Assembly (NCBI RefSeq): GCF_018398315.1
Contig: NZ_JAHBRW010000001.1
Location: forward strand, 430,001 to 494,000
DNA length: 64,000 bases
From: Chelatococcus sp. YT9
Lineage (GTDB): Bacteria > Pseudomonadota > Alphaproteobacteria > Rhizobiales > Beijerinckiaceae
Direction of reading: 5' to 3'
Positions 1-8,645 of this stretch are shown here, in pieces (the stretch's first letter is position 1; every line of letters starts with the position of its first letter). Position numbers and translations under genes: made by a program. The notes beneath the pieces are model-generated. The model made no database searches. It had not been told where the DNA came from and was given only the letters and a program-made list of their open reading frames with translations.

Positions 1-1700
1 GTTACATCGCCGCCAAACAGTCCTTCAAAGCGCCCATGACCATTCGCGTTGCGGATCGCGAGGTCATCAAGGTGCGCTCCTTTGTCAGGCTGGCGACCAA
101 CCTGTCCCTCACCAGCGGCGCCTATGCCACGGATATTCCCGCCTTCAATCCGCAAAAGCTGTTCGCAGAGGACGGCCCCGGCGACGAGCAGGTGGCCGAG
201 CCAGCTCCCGAAACCACGGACGCCGACGTATCGCTGGTCAAGTCTGACCTGAGCGGCGTCAGGGTTGCAGATGGCGCCCCCCACCTGAGCGACGACGAAG
301 CGATCGTCCAAGTCGAGGAGGACGTGCGCGCCGCCGAAGAAGCAGGGTCCCGTCCGGCCTTGCCCATGCCGGCTCAGCTCATGCTGACACGCGCGCTCGG
401 ACAAGCTGGTCCCAGCATGGGCGCCTTGGCCTATGCGAGCCCGACGGACACACCCTTCTCCGGCCTCGATGTTCGGGTTATCCCGGAGAACGTCACGATT
501 GCCCCCAAGGTCGATCCGATGAAACCTGCTTCCGGACCGCGCACCGAAGAGCGGCTCATCGTCATGAAGCGGGACGAGACGCTGGAGCAGATCCTGCGAG
601 CCAATGGCGCGGCCCCCGATACCATCAAGGCGATCATCGCGGCGCTCGGGACGGACAAGGCGCGCGCCCTCGGTGAGGGCCAGCAGATCAAGCTGTTGCT
701 CGCCCCCCTCACCGCCGAAGACAAGAAAGCTACTGTCGTGCGCGTCACCCTCCTCGACGAGCGCACCACGCAGGCAATTGTCGCGGTGAATGATCAGGGA
801 CGCTACGTGCCCGTGGATATCCCGCAAGAGGCGGTCGCCAGCGCGGAGCCCACCGAGGATGGCGAGGAGGATGGCGAGGAGGACAACGGCTCCGGCACGC
901 GCCTCTACGAAAGCCTGTACGAGACCGCCCTCAAGAATGAGATTCCGGCGTCCGTCGTCGCCGAGCTTGTGCGTGTCTTCGCGTCAGACGTCGACTTCCA
1001 GCACCGGGTCGATCCCGGCAATTCTGTTGAGATCTTCTACGGCGAAGGCGAGGATTCGGACGCGCAGCGGCCAGAGATCCTTTACGCCTCGCTGACGATC
1101 GGCGGTGAGACGAAGCGCATCTACCGTTTCCAGTCCCCGGAAGACAATTCAATAGAGTATCTGGACGAGGAAGGGCGCTCGCTCAAGAAGTTCCTGATCC
1201 GTAAACCGATTTCCTCCGGCATCATGCGGTCAGGCTTCGGCATGCGCTATCATCCCATCCTGCACTATTCGAAGATGCATACGGGTGTGGACTGGGCAGA
1301 CAAGATCGGCACGCCGATTCTTGCTGCGGGCGACGGCGTGATCCTGAAGGCAGGCTGGTCATCGGGCTATGGCCGCCGCATCGAAATCCAGCATTCGAAC
1401 GGCTACGTCACCACATATAATCACCAGTCCGCATTTGCCCGCGGCATCAAGCCCGGCATGCGCGTCCGCCAGGGGCAGGTTATCGGCTATCTCGGCGCAA
1501 CCGGCCTCGCCACCGGTCCGCACCTGCACTACGAGGTCATGGTCAACGGGCATTTCGTGAACCCCCTGAAGATCAAGCTGCCGCGCAGCCGCGAACTCGA
1601 CGGCTCGCTTCTCGCGGAGTTCCGGCGCCAGCGCGACCAGACACGCGAGTTGCTGACGAAGGCCTCCCCCGCAGGCAAGCTCGCGCAGGCCGGCCAGTAA
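1..1700 (+). CDS. M23 family (LytM-type) peptidoglycan endopeptidase, 5' end cut by the window edge
   Basis: Zinc metallopeptidase predicted to cleave peptidoglycan cross-links in the periplasm. The reading frame is open from base 3 through the first ATG at 36, and the translated upstream residues continue the protein, so the gene starts outside the window; about 565 residues are visible. Counting from the ATG at 36, the C-terminal LytM domain occupies roughly residues 390-520, with the zinc motif HTGVD near 415 and HLHYE near 496. Between about 170 and 370 lies a LysM/OapA-like region typical of long alphaproteobacterial M23 proteins. An acidic Glu/Asp-rich stretch sits near residue 275. No terminator is obvious downstream. 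The family call is firm; the substrate is inferred. Confidence 0.93.
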   Translation, partial: YIAAKQSFKAPMTIRVADREVIKVRSFVRLATNLSLTSGAYATDIPAFNPQKLFAEDGPGDEQVAEPAPETTDADVSLVKSDLSGVRVADGAPHLSDDEAIVQVEEDVRAAEEAGSRPALPMPAQLMLTRALGQAGPSMGALAYASPTDTPFSGLDVRVIPENVTIAPKVDPMKPASGPRTEERLIVMKRDETLEQILRANGAAPDTIKAIIAALGTDKARALGEGQQIKLLLAPLTAEDKKATVVRVTLLDERTTQAIVAVNDQGRYVPVDIPQEAVASAEPTEDGEEDGEEDNGSGTRLYESLYETALKNEIPASVVAELVRVFASDVDFQHRVDPGNSVEIFYGEGEDSDAQRPEILYASLTIGGETKRIYRFQSPEDNSIEYLDEEGRSLKKFLIRKPISSGIMRSGFGMRYHPILHYSKMHTGVDWADKIGTPILAAGDGVILKAGWSSGYGRRIEIQHSNGYVTTYNHQSAFARGIKPGMRVRQGQVIGYLGATGLATGPHLHYEVMVNGHFVNPLKIKLPRSRELDGSLLAEFRRQRDQTRELLTKASPAGKLAQAGQ

Positions 1701-2005
1701 GCGCCACTGCCCGGTCGAGGCGGCTGCGCCTGCACGGGGAGCCTGCTTGGGGTGAGGCCGCGCATCTCGGAGCCCTGCGCCTGGCGCATGGCTCTTCTCA
1801 GCAGTTCCCCCTTCTCCCCCTTTGTCTCGCGCGCGGGATGCTCTAGGCAGACATCACCCATGGCCACGGGATGCATGGCCTCATGGCATGGCAAGCGCTG
1901 CTTCATGTTCTGAGCCCGCGACCCAGGGAGCCATTCCTTCCGTTCGGTCCGGACCTTGCTGGACCCAACGCACCCGCCTGATGATCGCTCTGCGCTGGAA
2001 GCAAC
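1701..2005. other. Intergenic stretch without a recognisable gene
   Basis: About 305 bases between the M23 peptidase and the AEC transporter. Frames are open here because of high GC, but none has a ribosome site plus a protein-like composition. I see no clear terminator or promoter. Confidence 0.5.
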
Positions 2006-2929
2006 ATGCTGACGATCCTGCCCATCATCCTTCCGGTCTTCGGCCTGGTCGGTCTCGGCTTTCTCGCGCGGTATTTCAATTTTGTCACTGAGCGCGTTGG
2101 CGAGGGGCTATCGGAGTTCGTCTATGCAATGGCGATCCCCTGCCTCATCCTGGCAACTCTCGGAAAGGCCACGATTCCGGCAACCCAGCCCTGGGGCTAT
2201 TGGGCCGCCTATTTCGGCGGCGCCGCGATCGTGTGGATCGCGGCTGCGCTCATCGTGCGCTACGTCTACAAGCTCGACGCGAGCGAAGAGGCAGTGGCGG
2301 GCTTCTGTGCGGCACAATCGAATCTCGCCTTGGTGGGTATTCCGATCATCAGCCAGACCTATGGAGACGACGGGCTCGTCCCCCTCTTCCTCCTCCTCGC
2401 CGTCCATCTGCCGATCATGCTGTCCGTCGCGACAGTCCTCGTCGAAGGCCGGGATACCTCGGTCCCGCTACTCATCAAGCGCCTTCTGGCAAGCCCCATT
2501 GTCATTGCATTGTTCATCGGCGCAATGATCCAGTTCCTACCCAGGGACCTCGGGGTGATGCAGGTTGCCTGGCGCATCATCGATCCCATCGGCGCGACCG
2601 CAACCCCCTGCGCGCTGTTGGCCATGGGCATGAGCCTGCATCGCTACGGCCGTTCTATCAGATTCGGAATCCCGCTCATCCTTGCGACGCTCAAGCTCCT
2701 GGTGCATCCCTTCGTCGTCCTCGTGTTGGCGACGAAGGTCTTCACGATGCCACCCGCCTGGGCGGGCGTGGCGGTGCTCTTTGCGGCAACGCCCACCGGC
2801 ATCAACGCCTATCTCTTCGCCGAGCGCTATCGCAGCGGCGTGGCGATTGCCTCCGGCGCCATCAGCCTGTCCACCGTGCTGGCGCTCTTCACGACTGTCT
2901 TGTGGCTGTTTGTCCTAGGCGTCGGGTAA
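2006..2929 (+). CDS. AEC (auxin efflux carrier) family transporter
   Basis: Inner-membrane carrier of 307 residues, the usual size for the bacterial AEC/Mem_trans family, which exports or exchanges small organic acids. The protein is hydrophobic throughout, with about ten predicted membrane segments arranged as two five-helix halves; glycine-rich short helices occur near residues 10-20 and 210-225. ATG at 2006 begins directly with the first membrane segment (MLTILPIILPVFGLVGLGF), which fixes the start. The next gene, gluQRS, is convergent and ends 2 bases away. The substrate cannot be read from sequence. Confidence 0.9.
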   Translation: MLTILPIILPVFGLVGLGFLARYFNFVTERVGEGLSEFVYAMAIPCLILATLGKATIPATQPWGYWAAYFGGAAIVWIAAALIVRYVYKLDASEEAVAGFCAAQSNLALVGIPIISQTYGDDGLVPLFLLLAVHLPIMLSVATVLVEGRDTSVPLLIKRLLASPIVIALFIGAMIQFLPRDLGVMQVAWRIIDPIGATATPCALLAMGMSLHRYGRSIRFGIPLILATLKLLVHPFVVLVLATKVFTMPPAWAGVAVLFAATPTGINAYLFAERYRSGVAIASGAISLSTVLALFTTVLWLFVLGVG

Positions 2930-2931
2930 TT

Positions 2932-3852
2932 TCACTGCCGGGCCGGAACGAAGCCGAGCCGCTCGCGTATCTCGGTCGGTGTGATGCCTTGCGCTCGCAA
3001 CTCTCGCAGGGCTGTTGATCCGCGGCTCTTAGCAAGCTTCTCGCCTCCCCGATCCTGAATGAGATCGTGATGCAGGTAGGCAGGCGTCGGCAGGCCGAGC
3101 AGCCTCTGCAGCAGGCAATGCAGATCTGTTGCGGCTTCAAGATCCTTGCCTCGGACCACATGGGTTACGCCTTGGCGGGCATCATCGACGACAACGGAGA
3201 GATGATAGCTCGTGCCGATATCCTTGCGAGCGATGATGACATCTCCCCAACGTTCCGCTCGCGCCGCGATTGTCGATAATCCGCCTTCCGCGGTGAATTG
3301 CGGCCAAGTGAGCGGCGCTCCATCGCTGGCAGCCCTGGCAAGCGCGCGTGCCATGTCGAGCCGCCATGCCACAGGCTCCCCACGGTTGCTGAGCGCTTCC
3401 GCCTCACCGCGGGACAGCCTCTCGACCACCCCGGGGTGGCGCGGAGCTCCATCAGGATCACGCGGCCAGGGCGCCGCCCTGCCCTCCTCGAGACGAGCAA
3501 GGGCTGTCCCGATATCCTGCCGGCTGGCTGCACAGGGGTAAAGCAGCCCCATGGCGTCGAGGCGGGCCAGCACGGCGCGATAGGCGGCCAGCTCCGCTGA
3601 CTGGCGCAGCACGGGGGTTGGCCATGTCAGTCCGAGCCAGCTGAGATCCTCGTAGATCGCCTGCTCGAACGTCGGCCGGCATCGCGTGAGGTCGATGTCC
3701 TCGATCCTGAGCAGCCAGATGCCTTTGAAGTCCGCGGCGAGCGCCTCGTTGAGCAGCGCGGAATAGGCGTGGCCAAGGTGAAGATAGCCGTTGGGACTTG
3801 GCGCGAAGCGAAAGATCGGCTGAATTCCCGACTCGGATGGGGCACTATGCAA
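2932..3852 (-). CDS. gluQRS: Glutamyl-Q tRNA(Asp) synthetase
   Basis: Truncated glutamyl-tRNA synthetase paralogue that attaches glutamate to queuosine at position 34 of tRNA-Asp instead of to the acceptor end. It is 306 residues long and lacks the anticodon-binding domain of GluRS, as expected. The class I signatures are present: FAPSPNGYLHLGHA near residue 16 (HIGH motif) and KLAKSRGS near residue 270 (KMSKS variant). A TTG start at 3852 is chosen because a GGAGG lies 6 bases upstream on the minus strand; no ATG precedes the HIGH motif. It is divergent from the glycosylase gene, so their leaders overlap. Confidence 0.92.
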   Translation of the reverse strand: MHSAPSESGIQPIFRFAPSPNGYLHLGHAYSALLNEALAADFKGIWLLRIEDIDLTRCRPTFEQAIYEDLSWLGLTWPTPVLRQSAELAAYRAVLARLDAMGLLYPCAASRQDIGTALARLEEGRAAPWPRDPDGAPRHPGVVERLSRGEAEALSNRGEPVAWRLDMARALARAASDGAPLTWPQFTAEGGLSTIAARAERWGDVIIARKDIGTSYHLSVVVDDARQGVTHVVRGKDLEAATDLHCLLQRLLGLPTPAYLHHDLIQDRGGEKLAKSRGSTALRELRAQGITPTEIRERLGFVPARQ

Positions 3853-3898
3853 ACTGCACCTCCGGTTGCTTCACATAACCAGCGCGAACAATAGCCTG

Positions 3899-4564
3899 AT
3901 GTTGCCGATCTCGACCGAAGAGACTTTGGCGGCGAACCTCGCCGCCCTTATCGCCCATGATCCGCTTATGGCTCAACTCGTGGCAGCCGGCGCGACGCCA
4001 CCCTTACGACTGCGCCAGGCCGGATATTCCGGCCTCGCCAGCATCATTACCGCGCAACAGCTGTCCACGGCGAGCGCGGATGCGATCTGGCGTCGGCTGA
4101 CGGAACGCTTTCCCAGCCTCGATGCCCGCGATATCGCATCCGCCCCGGATATGGATCTTCGTGCGGTCGGCCTGTCGGCCGGCAAGGTCCGGACGCTTAA
4201 AGCACTTGCCGCCGCCATCACCGAGGGCGGCCTCGCGCTCGATCGCCTGCACGAGATGCCGGCCGAGGATGCGGAGAAGGCGCTGGTGGCGGTGCATGGC
4301 ATCGGCAAGTGGACTGCGGAAGTCTATCTCCTGTTTTGCACCGGCCACCCAGACATCCTGCCCGCCGGCGACCTCGCCTTGCAGGAAGCCGCGCGGCTGG
4401 CCCTCGGCGCGGCCTGGGAGCAGGAACGGAGGCCGACGGAGAAGGAACTTCGTGTGATTGCGGAACGCTGGCGACCGTGGCGGGGCACCGCCGCACGCAT
4501 TCTCTGGGCATACTACCGCATCGCCAAAGGACGCGAGGGAATGACGCTGGCAAAGCCAGTCTGA
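3899..4564 (+). CDS. DNA-3-methyladenine glycosylase II family (AlkA-like)
   Basis: Base-excision repair glycosylase removing alkylated purines. The helix-hairpin-helix GPD fold is recognisable: VHGIGKWTAEVYL is the HhH, and PAGDLALQ about 20 residues later carries the catalytic Asp. At 221 residues it is the short bacterial AlkA type without the N-terminal regulatory domain. ATG at 3899 is preferred; a TTG at 3866 would add 11 residues (MLHITSANNSL) without family support. The esterase gene follows 120 bases downstream on the same strand. Confidence 0.88.
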   Translation: MLPISTEETLAANLAALIAHDPLMAQLVAAGATPPLRLRQAGYSGLASIITAQQLSTASADAIWRRLTERFPSLDARDIASAPDMDLRAVGLSAGKVRTLKALAAAITEGGLALDRLHEMPAEDAEKALVAVHGIGKWTAEVYLLFCTGHPDILPAGDLALQEAARLALGAAWEQERRPTEKELRVIAERWRPWRGTAARILWAYYRIAKGREGMTLAKPV

Positions 4565-4686
4565 TTTCGCCCACCAATCTCAGCGAGCGGCAGGGATGTG
4601 CAAGCGCAAGCGACATGGTAAGCAAACCGCGCTTTGACCGGGCATGTCGCACGCCCGTCACGGAGTCAGCAGAGCAAAGGATCACG

Positions 4687-5370
4687 ATGGCTCAGGATCT
4701 CAACGGACCACGTTTGCCCGCGAAAAGCGGAACCGCCAAACAGCTCGTCGTGTTCCTGCATGGCTATGGCGCCGATGGAAACGACCTCATCGAAATCGGT
4801 CGCCAATGGCAACCCTGGCTGCCTGACGCTGTCTTCGTCTCGCCTCACGCGCCGGAGCCCTGCATCGGCGCGCCCATGGGCCGCCAGTGGTTCCCGCTGA
4901 CGCGCATGGACCCGAACGAGCGTTGGAACGGCGTTTGTCACGCCGAACCCACGCTCAACGATTTCCTGGATGCGGAATTGTCCCGTCAGGGCGTGAGCCC
5001 GGACAAGCTGGCACTCGTCGGTTTCAGCCAGGGCACAATGATGGCGCTGCACGTGGGATTGCGGCGCAAGGTGGCGCCGGCCGCCATCCTCGGATTTTCA
5101 GGGCTGTTCGTAACGTCCGCGAGCACCGCTCCCGATCCCGCCACCGACGGCCCGTTTGGCCGCCCGCCCGTTCTTCTCCTGCACGGAGATTCCGACGAGG
5201 TCATCCCCGCGCAGGCTCTGTTCATGTCGGCAGAAGAGCTGGCGAAGGCCGATGTGCCGTGCCAATGGCACTTGGCCAGTGGACTTGGTCACGGCATCGA
5301 CAACGAAGGCTTAAGGCAGGGCGGATTATTCCTCGCCCAGTCCTTCGGCCTCCCCTACCCGGCGGCCTGA
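4687..5370 (+). CDS. Alpha/beta hydrolase, phospholipase/carboxylesterase family
   Basis: Serine esterase of 227 residues in the YpfH/LypLA-type family that hydrolyses short acyl esters. The oxyanion region VVFLHGYGADGND lies near the N terminus, the nucleophile is in GFSQG, and the catalytic Asp (HGDSDEVIP) and His (GLGHGID) are visible. The frame is open upstream to 4309, but that part overlaps the glycosylase and has no family similarity; ATG 4687 has a GGA purine stretch just upstream and begins at the usual N terminus. No signal peptide, so probably cytoplasmic. Substrate unknown. Confidence 0.9.
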   Translation: MAQDLNGPRLPAKSGTAKQLVVFLHGYGADGNDLIEIGRQWQPWLPDAVFVSPHAPEPCIGAPMGRQWFPLTRMDPNERWNGVCHAEPTLNDFLDAELSRQGVSPDKLALVGFSQGTMMALHVGLRRKVAPAAILGFSGLFVTSASTAPDPATDGPFGRPPVLLLHGDSDEVIPAQALFMSAEELAKADVPCQWHLASGLGHGIDNEGLRQGGLFLAQSFGLPYPAA

Positions 5371-5376
5371 CGCGAA

Positions 5377-5697
5377 TCAGCCAGCGAGAACTTCCGCCTT
5401 GGCCTGGGCCATCAGCTGTTCCATCTGGTTGCGCAACTCCGCATCGGTCGACGTGACGCCGGCTGCGTCGAAGTCCTTGCGGAGCTTGCGGAACACATCA
5501 TCCTCGCCAGCTTCTTCGAAATCCGCCAGGATGACGCTCTTCGCATAAGCTTCGGCGTCGGCGCCACTTTTGCCGAGCTTGGCGGCCGCCCAGAGACCAA
5601 GCAGCTTGTTGCGACGTGCGGTCGCCTTGAAGCGCAGTTCCTCGTCATGCGCGAACTTCTTCTCCGCTGCATCCCTACGCTCGTCCAGACTGGCCAT
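5377..5697 (-). CDS. DUF1476 protein, ATP synthase inhibitor subunit zeta homologue
   Basis: Small helical protein of 106 residues. In alphaproteobacteria (first described in Paracoccus denitrificans) DUF1476 proteins include the zeta subunit, which binds F1 and blocks ATP hydrolysis. The typical N terminus is present (SLDERRDAAEKKFAHDEEL, an amphipathic basic-acidic helix) followed by a four-helix bundle rich in Ala, Lys and Glu. Encoded alone, convergent with the esterase gene 6 bases away; the atp operon is not in the window. Family certain; inhibitor activity inferred, because such proteins differ in potency between species. Confidence 0.88.
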   Translation of the reverse strand: MASLDERRDAAEKKFAHDEELRFKATARRNKLLGLWAAAKLGKSGADAEAYAKSVILADFEEAGEDDVFRKLRKDFDAAGVTSTDAELRNQMEQLMAQAKAEVLAG

Positions 5698-6080
5698 CCT
5701 CGAAAGCTCCCTTGATCACCTGATATCCAGATCGCATATAGTTGTGCCAAGGCCAAGGCGCCAGTGCCTTCGCACTTGCGCTCGCCGGACGGAAAAGCCT
5801 ACCGCCCGGCAAAGCCCAAGCCATGCAATATCATGGTCTTACGATGACCTATGTGTCACGCGTGCGGCATCTCGCACCGCAGCACGCGCCATTTTGCCTG
5901 CTGGGCAAGCCGCGCATCAAACGTTAAAGAGGTGTAGCCTTTCGCCATCATTGTGCAATTGCGGGCAATAAGCTAGGTTGCATATCACGGATTGGGGCAA
6001 GTCCGTTACGAGCGAAGGCCACGAACAGGCTGCCCGTCCGCACCGAGCCGCGGACTATTTATTAGGAGCCACGGCAGTCC
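5698..6080. other. Divergent intergenic region between the zeta gene and purC
   Basis: About 380 bases containing the promoters of two divergent genes. Open frames here are short and lack protein character. I found no riboswitch-like structure; in particular nothing resembling the purine aptamer could be recognised before purC. Confidence 0.4.
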
Positions 6081-6875
6081 ATGGACTTCCTCAAAACACG
6101 GTATACGCCGATGAATCGCCGCCGTCGTATCTACGAGGGCAAGGCCAAGGTTCTCTATGAAGGACCCGAACCTGGCACTCTGGTACAGCACTTCAAAGAT
6201 GATGCGACCGCTTTCAACGCCAAGAAACACGAGGTGATTGACGGCAAGGGTGTGCTCAACAACCGCATCTCCGAGTACGTTTTCCAAAATCTCAATGATA
6301 TCGGCGTGCCGACGCATTTCATCCGCCGCCTCAATATGCGTGAGCAGTTGATCCGCGAGGTTGAGATCATTCCGCTCGAGGTTGTCGTGCGCAATGTCGC
6401 AGCGGGATCGCTCGCGACGCGCCTAGGCATCGAAGAAGGCACGCAGCTGCCGCGGTCGATCATCGAGTTCTATTACAAGAACGACGCATTGAACGACCCG
6501 ATGGTCTCGGAAGAGCACATAACGGCGTTCGGCTGGGCGACGCCCCAGGAGATCGACGACATCATGGCGCTCGCCATTCGCGTCAATGATTTCCTGTCGG
6601 GCCTCTTCCTCGGCGTCGGCATCCGTCTGGTCGATTTCAAGATGGAGACGGGGCGACTTTGGGAAGGCGACATGATGCGCATCGTCGTCGCCGATGAAAT
6701 TTCCCCGGATTCGTGCCGGCTGTGGGACATCAAATCCGCCGACAAGCTCGACAAGGACCGCTTCCGCCGCGATCTCGGCGGCCTCATCGAGGCCTATTCC
6801 GAGGTGGCGCGCCGGCTCGGCATCCTCGGCGAGAACGAAAATCCGGGCCACTCCGCGCCGCGTCTGGTGCAGTGA
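6081..6875 (+). CDS. purC: Phosphoribosylaminoimidazole-succinocarboxamide synthase
   Basis: Catalyses ATP-dependent ligation of aspartate to CAIR in purine synthesis. The SAICAR synthetase fold is clear: [16 protein letters not shown] at the N terminus (nucleotide loop), [17 protein letters not shown] in the middle and [12 protein letters not shown] near residue 215. ATG 6081 has an AGGAG 12 bases upstream and gives 264 residues; ATG 6111 ([10 protein letters not shown]) matches where homologues usually start but lacks a ribosome site, so it remains an alternative. Followed by a strong terminator, so purC appears to be separate from the purSQL group 830 bases downstream. Confidence 0.97.
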   Translation: MDFLKTRYTPMNRRRRIYEGKAKVLYEGPEPGTLVQHFKDDATAFNAKKHEVIDGKGVLNNRISEYVFQNLNDIGVPTHFIRRLNMREQLIREVEIIPLEVVVRNVAAGSLATRLGIEEGTQLPRSIIEFYYKNDALNDPMVSEEHITAFGWATPQEIDDIMALAIRVNDFLSGLFLGVGIRLVDFKMETGRLWEGDMMRIVVADEISPDSCRLWDIKSADKLDKDRFRRDLGGLIEAYSEVARRLGILGENENPGHSAPRLVQ

Positions 6876-6918
6876 CCCAGACCCTGTGATCGCTGGCTCA
6901 TGCTTCGATCCGTCAATC

Positions 6919-6945
6919 GGGGGCCGTTCGGCCCCCGTTTCATTT
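6919..6945 (+). terminator. Rho-independent terminator of purC
   Basis: Perfect 7-bp stem GGGGGCC / GGCCCCC with a GTTC loop (6919-6936), followed by a T-rich stretch (GTTTCATTT). It lies 43 bases after the purC stop and argues that the next gene does not begin at the ATG at 6900 but at 6960. Confidence 0.85.
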
Positions 6946-6959
6946 CGCCGGCGCGCCGG

Positions 6960-7580
6960 ATGACCGTGCGGTGGACAAATGCCTTGGCCCATTGGGCTGG
7001 GACCGGCTGTGGGCTCGCGCCCGCGATTGTCCTTGTGCTCAGCGTCACGCTCGCTTCCTGCGGGGGCTATGGCGCGGGTTTCGCCGCCCTGCCCGAGGCC
7101 TCAGGCTGGGAGCGTCTCCCCGTCGGCCGGTGGCTGGTCGAAGGTATAGCCCCCGACACAATGGTGGTCTGCCGCCGCCCCGCCTGCAGCGAGGACGCGA
7201 TGGTGGCGAGCTTCCGCCTGCCCGACCGGCTGGAAGGTGGGGCCGACGCCCTGCGCAAGGCGATCTTCCCCAACGGTTTTCCACGGCCGGCGGAGACACG
7301 GCCAAAAGCCCCTTCCACCGGGGAACGGCGCAGCCCCACACCCTCGTCAGCCAAAAGGCAGGCATCTGCCAACAGTCATGACGAAGTCCGGATCCTCGAC
7401 GGCACACCTTTCAGGGGCCTTGTCGTGACCATGCGCGCGACCGCTGATCCCGAGCGCCGAGTGGTCGCTGTCATCGTTGAGCGGCCCCGCAGCTCTGGCA
7501 TGGAGGTCGTACTTTCGATCGCTGCCAACGAGACGACCGCCCGGACCAATGCACTGAGGGCGCTCGGCCAAACGCCCTAG
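6960..7580 (+). CDS. Predicted lipoprotein of unknown function
   Basis: A 206-residue exported protein. After a basic N terminus and a hydrophobic stretch (APAIVLVLSVT) comes a lipobox, LASC, near residue 38, so the mature protein is probably anchored to a membrane by lipidated Cys. The rest contains a Cys pair (VVCRRPACSED), a Ser/Pro/Arg-rich linker around residues 115-145 and a compact C-terminal region. The frame extends to 6900, but that includes the purC terminator, so ATG 6960 is used. I recognise no domain. Lies between purC and purS without an apparent functional link. Confidence 0.7.
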   Translation: MTVRWTNALAHWAGTGCGLAPAIVLVLSVTLASCGGYGAGFAALPEASGWERLPVGRWLVEGIAPDTMVVCRRPACSEDAMVASFRLPDRLEGGADALRKAIFPNGFPRPAETRPKAPSTGERRSPTPSSAKRQASANSHDEVRILDGTPFRGLVVTMRATADPERRVVAVIVERPRSSGMEVVLSIAANETTARTNALRALGQTP

Positions 7581-7708
7581 GCAAGCGCCCTAGGCATGGA
7601 CGCGCATAAGCCCCATCTGTGACATGCCGACCCTTGAGCCAGACGCCATTTCGCTCTATGCGAAGACATTCTGCATGTGAAGCCGTCTGCCGTTTGTGGA
7701 GAGTTGCC

Positions 7709-7951
7709 ATGAAAGCCCGCGTGATCGTCACCTTGAAGACGGGCGTGCTCGACCCGCAGGGCAAAGCCATCGAGGGCGCGCTTGCGTCCCTTGGGGTGGA
7801 TGGCATCGCCAGTGTTCGGCAGGGCAAGGTGTTCGATGTCGAGCTAGCCACCGCCGACCAGGCCGGCGCCGAGGCAGCGCTGAAGCAAGCCTGCGAAAAG
7901 CTTCTCGCCAATACGGTCATCGAGAACTACCGCATCGAAACAGGGGTCTGA
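7709..7951 (+). CDS. purS: Phosphoribosylformylglycinamidine synthase subunit PurS
   Basis: Small structural subunit (80 residues) that docks the PurQ glutaminase onto small-type PurL to form FGAM synthase. The sequence KTGVLDPQGKAIEGALASLG is the family hallmark. Ends 3 bases before purQ, so the two are cotranscribed and probably translationally coupled. Bacteria with a PurS always have the short PurL, which is what is found 1.6 kb downstream. Confidence 0.97.
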   Translation: MKARVIVTLKTGVLDPQGKAIEGALASLGVDGIASVRQGKVFDVELATADQAGAEAALKQACEKLLANTVIENYRIETGV

Positions 7952-7954
7952 GCC

Positions 7955-8644
7955 ATGAAGGCGGCCGTTGTCGTATTTCCCGGCTCGAACCGCGATGGCG
8001 ACGTCGCACGGGCCCTTCGCGCTGCAGGCGCGAGCGTCGCCTCCGCCTGGCATGCGGACGCCGACCTGCCCGCGGGCACCGATCTCGTGGTCCTACCGGG
8101 CGGCTTTTCCTACGGCGACTACCTGCGCTGCGGCGCGATCGCCGGCCGCGCGGTGATCATGGACGCGGTGCGGGCCCATGCGGCCCGCGGCGGCCTCGTG
8201 CTTGGCATCTGCAATGGCTTCCAGATCCTTTGCGAATCGGGCCTTCTGCCAGGTGTGCTCATGCGCAACGCCGACCTGCATTTCGTCTGCCGTCGCCAGC
8301 ATCTGACCGTCGAACGCAACGATACGGCCTTCACCAAGGCTTATACGCGCGGTCAGGTCATCGACGTCTGCATCGCCCATGGGGAGGGCAACTATGTCGC
8401 AGACCCGGAAACGCTAGCGCGGATCGAAGGTGATGGACGCGTGGCATTCCGCTACTGCGATGCGACGGGCGCACACACGGTCGAAGCCAATCCCAATGGG
8501 TCTCTCAATGACATCGCCGGCATCTATTCGCAGAAGCTGAATGTGCTTGGCATGATGCCTCATCCGGAAAACCTGATCGACGACCTCGTTGGCGGCACCG
8601 ACGGCCGGGGCCTGTTCGCCGGCCTCGCGGCGCTGGCAGCCTGA
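7955..8644 (+). CDS. purQ: Phosphoribosylformylglycinamidine synthase glutaminase subunit PurQ
   Basis: Class I glutamine amidotransferase supplying ammonia to PurL. It has 229 residues, with the nucleophile Cys86 in GICNGFQIL and the His-Glu pair in MMPHPENL near residue 210. FPGSNRDGD at the N terminus is typical of PurQ. Situated between purS and a DUF72 gene in a tight same-strand group (purS-purQ-DUF72-purL). Confidence 0.97.
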   Translation: MKAAVVVFPGSNRDGDVARALRAAGASVASAWHADADLPAGTDLVVLPGGFSYGDYLRCGAIAGRAVIMDAVRAHAARGGLVLGICNGFQILCESGLLPGVLMRNADLHFVCRRQHLTVERNDTAFTKAYTRGQVIDVCIAHGEGNYVADPETLARIEGDGRVAFRYCDATGAHTVEANPNGSLNDIAGIYSQKLNVLGMMPHPENLIDDLVGGTDGRGLFAGLAALAA

Positions 8645-8645
8645 G